Below, piece by piece: positions 7,298-16,099 of a stretch of 34,209 nucleotides of DNA. The notes below the pieces were generated by a model that saw only the letters and a program-made list of their open reading frames with translations, was not told the DNA's origin and ran no database searches. The position numbers were made by a program, and so were the translations under genes. The DNA is taken from positions 65,485 to 99,693 of the forward strand of contig JAZKEU010000008.1 of assembly GCA_040386775.1 (NCBI GenBank), read 5' to 3'. Each line of letters opens with the position of its first letter. Position 1 is the stretch's first letter. The DNA is from Bdellovibrionota bacterium (GTDB lineage: Bacteria > Bdellovibrionota > Bdellovibrionia > Bdellovibrionales > JAEYZS01).

Positions 7298-8419
7298 ATG
7301 CCTAAACATCTTTCTATTTTTATCGTTCTTTTAGCTACAGTATTTTTTTCTACTTCTTGTGGTAAAATGAGATCAACCGAAAAAGTCATTGAAGCCCCTT
7401 TCAGTGAGGAAGAGGGAAACCTAATTCTAGATATGTGGGATACCGTTTCAAAACTCGTGGATTCTATTTATGGAAGAAGCGATTTGCGAAAAGAGCGATT
7501 CCGCCAGATGAATCACCGTATTGATTCTTGCCACGCCGACTTCACTCAGTTTCATTCCTTTGCAGAAATGCAAAATTATTTTATAGTGAAGCACTTAGAA
7601 GAAAGACCAGCACAGATTCATTTCTTGGCAGGCTACTTTGATCTTCCGACAGAAATAGAAAAAATATTTCCCACTTCACTCATCAGTCACGAAATGTGTC
7701 CCATCACGAAAAAAAGTTTGACGGCATCTCTTCCTGAAGGAAAAGTTCCAGATGAAGACACCATTGCAAAGTTAAATGAATTTTCAAACATCAGTAATGG
7801 CTTAAGATCAGAATTTCTAACTCATCGAAATACTCCTCGTGCTTACGAAACTAAATTGGCGGTGAGCCAACATTGGGCCAAACTTGCAAAATGTTTGTCT
7901 TATGTTGAGTCTTATACAACAGCAGATACCACTAGTTCTAAAAACTATGCAAAAAAATATGCTCCGGCAGACTATAGAAAGCCAGCGGGAGTGGCTTTCT
8001 ATATCGATGAAGCTCAGCCGGAAGAAAGTAAATTGAACATTGGCACTTACCAGTTCGATCCAGATATCACGGGAAATGTGCGTGCGTGCGCAAGACAGTG
8101 GAATAATTTATTCCCGAGTTGCAATATAGGTTTGAGTACATCAGATGATGAAATGATCAGGCTCTTAGGTAGCGAGTTGCAAACTTTTAATATTTTTTGC
8201 GGGATTAATAAAATCCATCAAATGTTTTCTGTCCAAGTGAATTCGACCAATGCCAAAAGAACCCATATAAATAATAAAACCAATAACAAATTAAAAGATT
8301 CAAAAGAAAGATGTGTTTCTATTAATTTCTATTCTAAATATGCTTACAATCATTTTGGTCCATTCCAAAATTCCTCGGGAAAAAATCTAAAAGAATTAAT
8401 GGGATGTTATTTTAAATAA
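7298..8419 (+). CDS. Predicted lipoprotein of unknown function
   Basis: This 373-residue protein begins with MPKHLSIFIVLLATVFFSTSC, a signal peptide with a lipobox-like FSTSC. The cysteine at residue 21 would be lipidated, and the following GK does not suggest inner-membrane retention. The mature protein has about eight further cysteines (SCHADF, EMCPIT, AKCLSY, RACARQ, PSCNIG, IFCGI, ERCVSI, MGCYF), unusual for a cytoplasmic protein and consistent with disulfides. I recognise no domain. The Shine-Dalgarno match is weak (AAAGAG). The gene converges with the phosphoglycerol transferase gene and overlaps it by 13 bp at the 3' ends. Confidence 0.7.
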   Translation: MPKHLSIFIVLLATVFFSTSCGKMRSTEKVIEAPFSEEEGNLILDMWDTVSKLVDSIYGRSDLRKERFRQMNHRIDSCHADFTQFHSFAEMQNYFIVKHLEERPAQIHFLAGYFDLPTEIEKIFPTSLISHEMCPITKKSLTASLPEGKVPDEDTIAKLNEFSNISNGLRSEFLTHRNTPRAYETKLAVSQHWAKLAKCLSYVESYTTADTTSSKNYAKKYAPADYRKPAGVAFYIDEAQPEESKLNIGTYQFDPDITGNVRACARQWNNLFPSCNIGLSTSDDEMIRLLGSELQTFNIFCGINKIHQMFSVQVNSTNAKRTHINNKTNNKLKDSKERCVSINFYSKYAYNHFGPFQNSSGKNLKELMGCYFK

Positions 8420-10269
8420 AGAGAATTTTCGATAAGGCCATTATTGTAGTACTGAATAGTGGCTTTTAATTTTTTTTCTAATTCCAAATTATTTTCTATA
8501 GAATTTTTAAATTTCAAATCTTTTTCAATATTGAAGGTAAGGGTTTTATGTCCCGGTCTCATCTCCACGGCATACTTATTGTTGACCAGATAATAAGTTT
8601 GATCATTGAGCAGAGTCACTTCCGAGGGTTTGTCATTAAATATACTTTTCCCAAAAAGATTTCGATTCGAATCTTGAATCTTAAACATATCGAGTAACGT
8701 CGGCATAATGTCGACTTGCTGAGTGAGTTTGTGAGAATTTATTTTGGGCCAATCAGAAAATGTAGGATGATAAAAAATCATAGGAACCCTAAATCGACCT
8801 AGAGAATTATCAAATTCTTCGGTGTACGGAAGAGAAGTGTGATCGGCAGTGATGACAAACAAAGTATTTTTAAACCACGGTTTATTTTGGGCTGTTTCAA
8901 AAAATTTTCTTAGTGAATGATCAGTATAGTAAATGGCTTGTAAGATAGGAATCTTGCCTTTAGGAAAATCTTTGTATGCCTCTGGAATTTTATAAGGATG
9001 ATGGGAGGTGAGTGTAAAGATTCCACTAACAAAAGGTTTTTTCATCTTGTCTATTTCAGTCAAGGCAAACTGTAAAAAAGGTTCGTCATAGATTCCCCAA
9101 AAACCATCAGAATCTTTGGGATGAGGGTGATCATCAGAAGAGTAGTACTTATCAAAGCCCGCTTTCTTGGTGAATTGGTCAAAGTACATAGTGCCCGGTA
9201 AGCCTCCGTGAAAGAAGCTTGTTTCGTATCCAATATTTTTAAAGTAGGTGCCTAGGCCGCGGAGTTCGTTATTGAAGTAGGGCGAAGTCACATAGGAATC
9301 TGACATCAAGGCCGGGATGCCCGCCAGGATAGAGGAAATGCCTTCTATGGATCTTCTGCTATTGGCGTAGTTATTGGTAAAGATCAATCCTTTTGCTGCC
9401 AATTCTTTTAAAAATGGTGTGAACTCTATGTAATCTTGAGAGAGGCTTTCAAATATAATGAGTACAATGTTGGTTTTGTTGATAGAGAAATTCTCTTTCC
9501 AATTTGTTTGGTCCGCAGCAAATCCATTTAAAAAAGGTTTGAGTTCTACAAAGTCTTTAAAGTCTTTTTTCTCTTTGAGTTGAGAAGAATTTTTTCCGCG
9601 TAATACAGTAAAAGAAGAGTTTAAGACCATTTGATTAAGGTAGCTTCCGTCAAAGATTATGGCATGGGTGATGGAGAGTGGTTTTCGTTGTAGTCCACCT
9701 CTGGCTCCTAGAGCTATCAAGGGAATAATAAGTACTAAGATGCATCCATAGATGACAGGCTTTAGGTAAACAGGGTTATTTTTAAAATAAGCCGCAAGCT
9801 TCCACGCGGTGTAAATAAAAAGTATCATCAGTAAAATATGCGTGGCCATTAAGAAGCCGTAGGTCATAAAGAAGGCCGAAATTTTTCCTTGTGCTTCTGT
9901 GAGGATATGAAGATTTCCTAAAGTCATTCTTCTGCCGGCAAAATTTGAAAACTCAACATCGATCTGATTGATGGCAATAAAGAAAGCATTTGGAATAAGA
10001 ATTAGAAATTTAAGAATTTCGATTTGTTTTTTCTGGATTCTTTCAAGAGTTATAAAACTTAAAATAAGCGGAATGATATTGATAAAGAGGAGGGCATAAA
10101 TATCAAATCTCAATCCATGAGCGAAGGCCAATAGAATATCGCTAGTTCTGGCCTCGGCAAAGCCATGATGGTTCCATACATAATAGATAATTCTTTCAAT
10201 GGTGTAGAAACCCATTAAAATTCCAAACATGGAGACAACATAGAAAAATGGAGCAAATGATTTTTTCAT
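8407..10269 (-). CDS. LTA-synthase-like phosphoglycerol/phosphoethanolamine transferase (sulfatase fold)
   Basis: This 620-residue inner-membrane protein has about five N-terminal transmembrane helices (residues 1-200) and a periplasmic alkaline-phosphatase/sulfatase domain. Metal-binding and catalytic positions expected for the LtaS/OpgB group are visible: Glu274 in IIFES, the NSRRSIEG segment (Ser304/Ser307, candidate nucleophile), HGG near 354, and Asp476-His477 in FVITADHTS. Family enzymes move phosphoglycerol or phosphoethanolamine from phospholipid head groups onto glycans or polymers. In a diderm the acceptor is more likely a periplasmic glucan or surface glycan than lipoteichoic acid. 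The exact substrate cannot be told from sequence. The ribosome-binding site before ATG 10269 is weak. Confidence 0.85.
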   Translation of the reverse strand: MKKSFAPFFYVVSMFGILMGFYTIERIIYYVWNHHGFAEARTSDILLAFAHGLRFDIYALLFINIIPLILSFITLERIQKKQIEILKFLILIPNAFFIAINQIDVEFSNFAGRRMTLGNLHILTEAQGKISAFFMTYGFLMATHILLMILFIYTAWKLAAYFKNNPVYLKPVIYGCILVLIIPLIALGARGGLQRKPLSITHAIIFDGSYLNQMVLNSSFTVLRGKNSSQLKEKKDFKDFVELKPFLNGFAADQTNWKENFSINKTNIVLIIFESLSQDYIEFTPFLKELAAKGLIFTNNYANSRRSIEGISSILAGIPALMSDSYVTSPYFNNELRGLGTYFKNIGYETSFFHGGLPGTMYFDQFTKKAGFDKYYSSDDHPHPKDSDGFWGIYDEPFLQFALTEIDKMKKPFVSGIFTLTSHHPYKIPEAYKDFPKGKIPILQAIYYTDHSLRKFFETAQNKPWFKNTLFVITADHTSLPYTEEFDNSLGRFRVPMIFYHPTFSDWPKINSHKLTQQVDIMPTLLDMFKIQDSNRNLFGKSIFNDKPSEVTLLNDQTYYLVNNKYAVEMRPGHKTLTFNIEKDLKFKNSIENNLELEKKLKATIQYYNNGLIENSLYLK

Positions 10270-10365
10270 CTTTAGGCTGTATTAAAGCCTGAATATTTTA
10301 TTTTGTCATTTTTAGAATTGGTGTCGAGGCTGAAAAATGATCATAATTGGGGCTTGGAGTGTGGG

Positions 10366-11106
10366 ATGAGAATTATTATAATTCTGATGTGTCTTTCGTT
10401 TGCGGCGAAGGCCAACGTGCAGTTTGAAGCGCCTAAAGTTCAGTCAGCCACTGTGAGTGATGTGAAGTTCACGGTGACTTCTCAAACTTATAAAATCATC
10501 TTTAAATCAGATGAAATTTCTTGGGGAACACGTATGTTTGCCAAGTATGAAACAAAGAGTACCGGTCAAGTTGAGGATTATGCAGTTGTGCAGTTCATTC
10601 GCGGATGTCATTTTAACAATTATGTTGAGAATGGGAAAATCGTCTATGTTGACAATATCTCAAGAGAATTCTTTAATGAAATGATCACATATAAACATCC
10701 GGAATGGGTAATCGATTCTGTCGACCTAGACCCTATGTACAATAATACTCCTGAGGGTTTTGAAAAATGGAATACGCGCCACGGCCTTTACCGCTGGAAT
10801 CGCAAGCATAATTTTGACCAAAATGGAGAAGTGCTTTTTAAAGATGAAAAGCCAAAAAAACCTTATCTTTATGTTATGGATCACCCTGGAACTGCTTTCT
10901 TTCAGGATAGATGGGCTAAGAATATCTCTTTGGAATTTAAAGTCTGCCTCTACAAAACCAAGGACATCCCTGTTACGGCAGCTCCAAATGACTTGAATTT
11001 TGCAAAAGCGGTCCAGTGTTTCGATTGGAATAGCTCTTTTATTTATGATCATTTCAAAAGCACTTTTTCAAGGCCGACAGGACTACATCCTCATTGCGTA
11101 AAATAG
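10366..11106 (+). CDS. Exported protein of unknown function
   Basis: This 246-residue protein has a signal peptide MRIIIILMCLSFAAKA (cleavage after AKA). ATG 10366 is preferred to the in-frame ATG at 10303 because GGAG lies 6 bases upstream and the signal peptide then becomes N-terminal. The mature part is rich in aromatic residues (YRWNRKHNF, HPEWVID, FQDRW) with strand-like alternation and four cysteines (RGCHF, KVCLYK, QCFDW, HCVK), suggesting a disulfide-bonded periplasmic beta protein. I recognise no domain. It is divergent from the phosphoglycerol transferase, with 96 bp between starts, and is followed by a likely separate promoter for the murein recycling genes. Confidence 0.7.
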   Translation: MRIIIILMCLSFAAKANVQFEAPKVQSATVSDVKFTVTSQTYKIIFKSDEISWGTRMFAKYETKSTGQVEDYAVVQFIRGCHFNNYVENGKIVYVDNISREFFNEMITYKHPEWVIDSVDLDPMYNNTPEGFEKWNTRHGLYRWNRKHNFDQNGEVLFKDEKPKKPYLYVMDHPGTAFFQDRWAKNISLEFKVCLYKTKDIPVTAAPNDLNFAKAVQCFDWNSSFIYDHFKSTFSRPTGLHPHCVK

Positions 11107-11110
11107 ATCT

Positions 11111-11138
11111 TTGACAGTATTTCTGGCCCTGCTACCAT
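11111..11138 (+). promoter_or_regulatory. Sigma-70-type promoter for the ldcA-mpl operon
   Basis: A perfect -35 box TTGACA (11111-11116) is followed 16 bases later by TACCAT (11133-11138, 4 of 6 matches to TATAAT). The expected start point falls at or next to the ATG at 11145, so the transcript may be leaderless or nearly so. Confidence 0.45.
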
Positions 11139-11144
11139 ATAGGG

Positions 11145-12071
11145 ATGAAACACTGGAAATACTTGAGCGCGGGCGACATTGTTGATGTTATTGCACCCTC
11201 TTCTTACACTTCAAAAAAGAACTTGAAAGCGGGGGTGGAGTATCTGAAATCCTTAGGGCTTGTTGTGCGAATGCCTAAGGATTTAGTGAGGCCGGATTTC
11301 GTTTATGCGAACAATACCAAAAAGACTTTAGAACACATGAAAAAAGCTTTTTACAGCAAAGACAGCAAAGCTGTTTGGTGCTTAAGAGGTGGCTCAGGTG
11401 GATTCCGTTTGATGAATGAACTTTATAAATGGAAAAAACCGAAACACAAAAAAATATTCATTGGGATTAGTGACACAACATTTATTCATCTCTTTTTGAA
11501 TCAAAAATGGGGGTGGGCGACGCTTCATGCTCCTATGGTTTCCATGCTTGGACCCAAAAAAACCAGTCGCGCAGAGAAAAAAGATTTAGAAAAAGCGATC
11601 TTCGGAAAGTCCAATAAAGCCGTATTCAATAAACTCACTCCGATGAATAAGGCCGCTCTTAAAGCAAAAAAAATCAGCTCTGAAATCGTTGGTGGAAATC
11701 TGTGTATTGTAGAGTCTACGGTAGGAACGTTCTATGGGCCAAAGTTTGCTGGAAAAATTGTTTTTTTAGAAGATATCGATGAGCGTGGATATGCTCTTGA
11801 AAGATCTCTGGAACATTTAAGAATTGCGGGAGCCTTCAAAGGCATCAAAGCCGTGGTGTTCGGTGATTTTGTGGGCGGTGAAGAGCGCGATGGTAAAGAT
11901 TTAACGATGACTGCCCTCAAGCGTTTTGCTGAAAATTCTCCTTTTCCAGTGGTGAGAGGGGTGAAATCTGGTCATGGTGCTTTGGTGAGAACGCTACCAT
12001 TTAAAACTCACGCGGATTTATTCTTAGGCAAGAAGGCGACCCTCGTTGTGGATACGGGTGGGAAATCCTAG
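11145..12071 (+). CDS. ldcA: Muramoyltetrapeptide LD-carboxypeptidase (peptidase S66)
   Basis: This 308-residue protein of family S66 removes the terminal D-Ala from murein tetrapeptides in the cytoplasm, giving tripeptides for re-use. The Ser-Glu-His triad is visible as Ser109 in FIGISD, Glu209 in FLEDIDE and His277 in GHGALVRTLPF. The family element WCLRGGSGGFRL precedes the nucleophile. There is no signal peptide. No Shine-Dalgarno site precedes the ATG. It overlaps the next gene by one base, and Mpl, the ligase that uses the tripeptide product, is encoded two genes later, which favours LdcA over the related microcin-immunity (MccF) function. Confidence 0.9.
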   Translation: MKHWKYLSAGDIVDVIAPSSYTSKKNLKAGVEYLKSLGLVVRMPKDLVRPDFVYANNTKKTLEHMKKAFYSKDSKAVWCLRGGSGGFRLMNELYKWKKPKHKKIFIGISDTTFIHLFLNQKWGWATLHAPMVSMLGPKKTSRAEKKDLEKAIFGKSNKAVFNKLTPMNKAALKAKKISSEIVGGNLCIVESTVGTFYGPKFAGKIVFLEDIDERGYALERSLEHLRIAGAFKGIKAVVFGDFVGGEERDGKDLTMTALKRFAENSPFPVVRGVKSGHGALVRTLPFKTHADLFLGKKATLVVDTGGKS

Positions 12072-13123
12072 TGGTTGAAAAGAAGATCAAAAAAGTTTTA
12101 GAGCCATTTGTCGGGAGCGTAACTCCTGGTTTGATGGTTCAGGCTTTTTATAAAGGGTCTAAGGTTATCGATCTCAAAGTGGGCGAGACTTATCCGTATT
12201 ACGATCTTGCTTCGCTGACCAAAGTTCTTTTTACGACGACACTTTTTATGAATCTTTATGGGAAACAACCCAGAATTTTAGAGGATAAAGTTTTAAAATA
12301 CATTCCTTGGTTTTTTCATCCTTCGCTTGCTGTAAGACAACTTTTAACTCATACCTCAGGGCTCACTTGGTGGAAACCTCTCTATAAATCTCTGAATATG
12401 GATCTACATCGCGAAGCGAGGTGGGAAGCCTTGAAGCCATTGATCGCTGCGGAGAAATTAGAACTCACGCAAAAAGCGGTTTACTCAGATTTTAATTTTT
12501 TAATGCTCGGATATTTGTTAGAAGCAGAATATGAAAAACCTTTGAGTGAATTATGGAAAATGGTTCAAGAAGAGTTTGGGCTTACACATACAAATTTTCA
12601 TATCGACAATAAGCCGGTTTTCGATACAAAAAAATATGCACCCACCGAGCAATGCCCATGGAGAGGAGTGCGCCTCCAAGGACAAGTGCATGATGAGAAT
12701 GCATTTGCACTGGGTGGTGTGGCTCCGCACGCAGGACTCTTTGGACCCATTGAAGAGCTCTCCCAATGGATTTTGAAGTTGAGAGAAATATATTTAGGGA
12801 GCGACAATAAGAAAAGTTTTTTTATCACTTCGGATACGGCCCAAACTTTTTTTCAAAGAGCGATTTCTCCAGAAGTTGGGGACTTTGCCTTGGGTTTTAT
12901 GATGAAGAGCGGACAAAATTCGACCGCGGGAAATCTGATGTCGAGAAATACCATTGGACATACGGGATTCACCGGAACGTCCACGTGGTTTGATTTACAA
13001 AATGATTTAATCGTGAATGTCGTTTCCAATAGAGTTTATTTTGGTAGAGACAACGTTGAGCAGACAAGGCAGATGAGAATTGCAATTCATGATGCAATAT
13101 TTAGAGAGGTCGTACATGGGTAA
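12071..13123 (+). CDS. Serine hydrolase of the class C beta-lactamase/PBP fold, cytoplasmic
   Basis: This 350-residue protein has the three landmarks of the fold: SxxK as SLTK (Ser48, Lys51), a YxN equivalent as YSDFN about 100 residues later (Asp replaces the usual Asn), and HTG in IGHTGFTGTS near the C-terminus. HTSGLTWW is also typical. It starts with GTG, whose G is the last base of the ldcA TAG stop, and has no signal peptide, so it should act in the cytoplasm. Sitting between LdcA and Mpl, it is likely to act on imported muropeptides, perhaps as a DD-peptidase or esterase. Many homologues are EstB-like esterases, so substrate assignment is inference. Confidence 0.85.
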   Translation: MVEKKIKKVLEPFVGSVTPGLMVQAFYKGSKVIDLKVGETYPYYDLASLTKVLFTTTLFMNLYGKQPRILEDKVLKYIPWFFHPSLAVRQLLTHTSGLTWWKPLYKSLNMDLHREARWEALKPLIAAEKLELTQKAVYSDFNFLMLGYLLEAEYEKPLSELWKMVQEEFGLTHTNFHIDNKPVFDTKKYAPTEQCPWRGVRLQGQVHDENAFALGGVAPHAGLFGPIEELSQWILKLREIYLGSDNKKSFFITSDTAQTFFQRAISPEVGDFALGFMMKSGQNSTAGNLMSRNTIGHTGFTGTSTWFDLQNDLIVNVVSNRVYFGRDNVEQTRQMRIAIHDAIFREVVHG

Positions 13124-14525
13124 GCATACAGGAAAGCATATACATTTAATGGGAATTTGCGGGACGGCAATGGCATCATTGGCAGGGTTATTCAAATCTC
13201 TGGGAGCCAACGTTACGGGAAGTGATCAAAACGTATATCCTCCCATGTCGACTCAATTGGAAAAATTAGGAATTAAAATTAAAGAAGGTTACAAAAAAGA
13301 AAATCTAATTCCAAGACCAGATCTAGTGATCGTTGGAAATGTGATTCGTAAGGATTATGATGAGCCGATGGCACTATTAGCGTCTGATATTCCTTATACA
13401 TCACTTCCTAAAGCCATCGGTGAATATGTGATCGAAGACCGTCACTCTATCGTAGTGAGTGGCACGCATGGTAAAACTACAACAACCTCGATGATGGCGT
13501 GGGTAGCAGAATGCGTGGGGGAGAAGCCAGGATTCTTAATCGGAGGTATTCCAAGAAATTACACTTACTCATTTAAAATCCCTGAAGGAAATTTCTTTGT
13601 GATCGAAGGTGACGAGTATGATACGGCTTTCTTTGATAAAGTTCCTAAATTTGTGCACTACAAACCAAAATCAGTAATTTTAACTTCGGTAGAGTTTGAT
13701 CACGTGGATATTTACAAAGATATGTCGGAAGTTAAAAAAGCTTTCGATCTTTTAATGAACCTCATTCCAGCGGATGGAAATTTGATTTCTTGGGCTGAAG
13801 GAGAACATGTTGTCGATGCAGCAAAGAAATGCAAAGCTAAAAATAATTTGTCTTATGGTTTAAATAAAGGCGATTTCCAAGCCAAAAATATCACTTTTGA
13901 TAACGATTTCTGTCAATTCGATGTGGAATTAAAAGGCGAAAAAATTGACCACATAAAGTTAAAAGCTTTTGGGAAACATAATATTTTAAATGCCCTCGCA
14001 GTTTACGCGCTAGCAAAAACCTTAAATTGGGATTTGGCAAAAGTTAGAAAAGGGTTAGAAACCTTTGAGGGCGTAAAACGTAGACAAGAAATTATTGGAA
14101 CTCCCAATAATATCACGGTGATTGAAGATTTTGCCCATCATCCAACGGCAGTGGACGTGACAGTGGAGTCCATCAAAGAAAGATATCCTAAAAATAAAGT
14201 CTTCGCGCTATTTGAACCCCGATCAGCGACTTCTAGAAGAAATATTTTTCAAGATGATTATATTAGTGCCTTTGCAAAAGCTGACGTGACAATTTTGCCT
14301 GATGTTTATAGCGCGCAAACGCTCAAGGAAGATGAAAGATTATCTCCGGAAATCATAGTGAAGGCTCTTCAGAAAAAAGGCAAAGAAGCCCACCTGATTC
14401 CACATATCGATGATATCGTCAGTTTTTTGAAGAACAACGCCAAGCCTGGAGACGCAGTTCTCGTTATGTCTAACGGCGCCTTCGGTGGAATCTATCAAAA
14501 AATTCTCACCGCGTTGGCAAAATAA
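13116..14525 (+). CDS. mpl: UDP-MurNAc:L-Ala-D-Glu-meso-DAP ligase (murein tripeptide ligase)
   Basis: This 469-residue Mur-ligase family protein attaches the recycled murein tripeptide to UDP-MurNAc, by-passing MurC, MurD and MurE. It begins with HIHLMGICGTAMASLAGLFK (Rossmann-like UDP-binding domain), followed by the ATP loop SGTHGKTTTTSMMAW, EGDEYDTAFFDK, the central-domain FGKHNILNALA, and the C-terminal HHPTAVDVTVE. The EGDEYDTAFFD and lack of a UDP-MurNAc-alanine pattern favour Mpl over MurC. ATG 13116 (AGAGAGGT upstream) is preferred to 13080 because residues 1-12 of the longer form lie inside the preceding gene. It overlaps that gene by 8 bp. Confidence 0.93.
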   Translation: MGKHTGKHIHLMGICGTAMASLAGLFKSLGANVTGSDQNVYPPMSTQLEKLGIKIKEGYKKENLIPRPDLVIVGNVIRKDYDEPMALLASDIPYTSLPKAIGEYVIEDRHSIVVSGTHGKTTTTSMMAWVAECVGEKPGFLIGGIPRNYTYSFKIPEGNFFVIEGDEYDTAFFDKVPKFVHYKPKSVILTSVEFDHVDIYKDMSEVKKAFDLLMNLIPADGNLISWAEGEHVVDAAKKCKAKNNLSYGLNKGDFQAKNITFDNDFCQFDVELKGEKIDHIKLKAFGKHNILNALAVYALAKTLNWDLAKVRKGLETFEGVKRRQEIIGTPNNITVIEDFAHHPTAVDVTVESIKERYPKNKVFALFEPRSATSRRNIFQDDYISAFAKADVTILPDVYSAQTLKEDERLSPEIIVKALQKKGKEAHLIPHIDDIVSFLKNNAKPGDAVLVMSNGAFGGIYQKILTALAK

Positions 14526-14690
14526 AGATCATAGAATAAATTTTTCTTATCGAGAGCATTTGCAATCCCTTGGATAACCTAGACCAAAGCAGGTATTTTA
14601 ATGGATGTACACTATGTTAGCATGATTTTATTACTCAACCTTTAGCTAGTCTGGCCTAATTGTTTGTGCAAAACCAAACAAGGGGTGGGA

Positions 14691-16049
14691 ATGAAAAAGC
14701 TTTTAGTATTATCAACGTTAGTTCTATCGGTTTTCTTGGGGACAGGAATCTCTTTCGCAGCGGACAGTGAAGTGAGTTACATCGTGCGCTTTAAGCCACA
14801 AGTAAATGCTAATAAAATGATGGCTGTAAGATCATTTGCTGGAGCAAAATTAGAAGTTCTAGTTCCAGAATTAAATCTTTATAAAGTTACAATGCCTGCA
14901 TCAAGACTCAATATGCTTTCAGTCTTGAGAAACAATGAATCTGTAAAGTACGCTCAAGCTGATCATTCTGTGAAATTGAGAGAAGTCGTTCCTAATGATC
15001 CAAGTTTCGCTCAACAATGGGGTTTGAAAAATCCAAATGGCGCGGACATCAAGGCCACAGAAGCATGGGCTCTTGGAACAAAAGGTACAAATCTGGACGG
15101 TCAAGATGTAGTCGTGGCCGTTGTTGATGGCAGTGTTGAAGTTGGTCATAAAGACTTAAAAGAAAACATGTGGGCGAACAAAGGCGAAGTTGCTGGGAAC
15201 GGTATCGATGACGATAAAAATGGTTATATCGATGATATCCATGGCTGGAATGCAAAAACCAATAGTGGAAATTTAGGAGCAGCAAACGGCCACGGAACAC
15301 ATGTAGCGGGAACAGTGTCTGCAAAATCAGATAACGGGAACCAAGTTGCTGGTGTTAACTGGAACGTAAAAATTATGTCGGTCAATGGTGCTTCTGGAAC
15401 AACTTCCGTTGTGGCAAAAGCTTACGGTTATGTATTGAAGCAAAAGAAATTATTTATAGAATCTAAAGGTGCTCAAGGCGCAAACATTGTAGCCACTAAT
15501 TCTAGCTTTGGTGTGGACCAAGCGAATTGCGCAAGCTCTGACTTCCCAGTTTGGAATGATCTCTATGAAGAAATGGGTAAAGCGGGAATTATTTCAGCGG
15601 CAGCAACTGCCAACGCAGCTTGGGACATCGATGCTGTAGGTGACGTGCCAACAGGTTGTGCGAGTGAGTATATCTTTGCTGTGACCAACACAACAAACAT
15701 GGATAAAATCAATGACGGTGCAGGGTGGGGAACAAAGATGATTGATATTGGTGCTCCAGGTACGGATATCCTTTCAACTTACACCAACAATTCTACAAGT
15801 TCATTGACGGGAACATCAATGGCAACTCCGCATGTGGCAGGAGCCGTAGCATTCCTTCACACAGTTGCGTCTCCGCAATTGGCAGAGATTATCAGAAATA
15901 ATCCGGCAGAAGGTGGATTGATCGTTAAAAAAATCTTAATGGAAACCGTAGATCCAATTGCAGACCTCAAAGGCAAAACAGTATCTGGCGGAAGATTGAA
16001 TTTGGCAGAAGCTGCTAAAAAAGCTTACAACTACGTATCTAAGAAATAA
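14691..16049 (+). CDS. Secreted subtilisin-like serine protease (S8) with I9 propeptide
   Basis: This 452-residue pre-pro-protease has a signal peptide of about 23 residues (ending ISFAA) and an inhibitor I9-type propeptide (SYIVRFKP to about residue 95). The catalytic triad is visible: Asp146 in VAVVDGSVE, His201 in NGHGTHVAGT, and Ser in LTGTSMATPHVAGA. The oxyanion Asn is in TNSSFG. The common DTG or DSG after the Asp is DGS here, a mild deviation. The insertion GNGIDDDKNGYIDDIHGW is a Ca-binding-like loop seen in many secreted subtilases. AGGGGTGGGA precedes ATG 14691. It likely acts in the periplasm or outside the cell; a role in prey or substrate digestion would be inference. Confidence 0.93.
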   Translation: MKKLLVLSTLVLSVFLGTGISFAADSEVSYIVRFKPQVNANKMMAVRSFAGAKLEVLVPELNLYKVTMPASRLNMLSVLRNNESVKYAQADHSVKLREVVPNDPSFAQQWGLKNPNGADIKATEAWALGTKGTNLDGQDVVVAVVDGSVEVGHKDLKENMWANKGEVAGNGIDDDKNGYIDDIHGWNAKTNSGNLGAANGHGTHVAGTVSAKSDNGNQVAGVNWNVKIMSVNGASGTTSVVAKAYGYVLKQKKLFIESKGAQGANIVATNSSFGVDQANCASSDFPVWNDLYEEMGKAGIISAAATANAAWDIDAVGDVPTGCASEYIFAVTNTTNMDKINDGAGWGTKMIDIGAPGTDILSTYTNNSTSSLTGTSMATPHVAGAVAFLHTVASPQLAEIIRNNPAEGGLIVKKILMETVDPIADLKGKTVSGGRLNLAEAAKKAYNYVSKK

Positions 16050-16066
16050 TATTTAAGAATCTAGGG

Positions 16067-16094
16067 CGAGGCTCTCTTTATTTGAGAGTTCTCG
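16067..16094. terminator. Imperfect hairpin between convergent genes
   Basis: CGAG plus CTCTC (16067-16076) pairs with GAGAG plus CTCG (16084-16094) with a small internal mismatch and a T-rich loop. It lies between the stops of the protease and the receiver-PilZ gene. The trailing T run is poor, so terminator strength is uncertain. Confidence 0.4.
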
Positions 16095-16099
16095 TTTGC

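Noticed and set aside
14652-14669. TGGCCT...TTTG upstream of the subtilisin gene as a sigma-54-type promoter
   Set aside because: The -12 element is out of register by one base and lacks GC.
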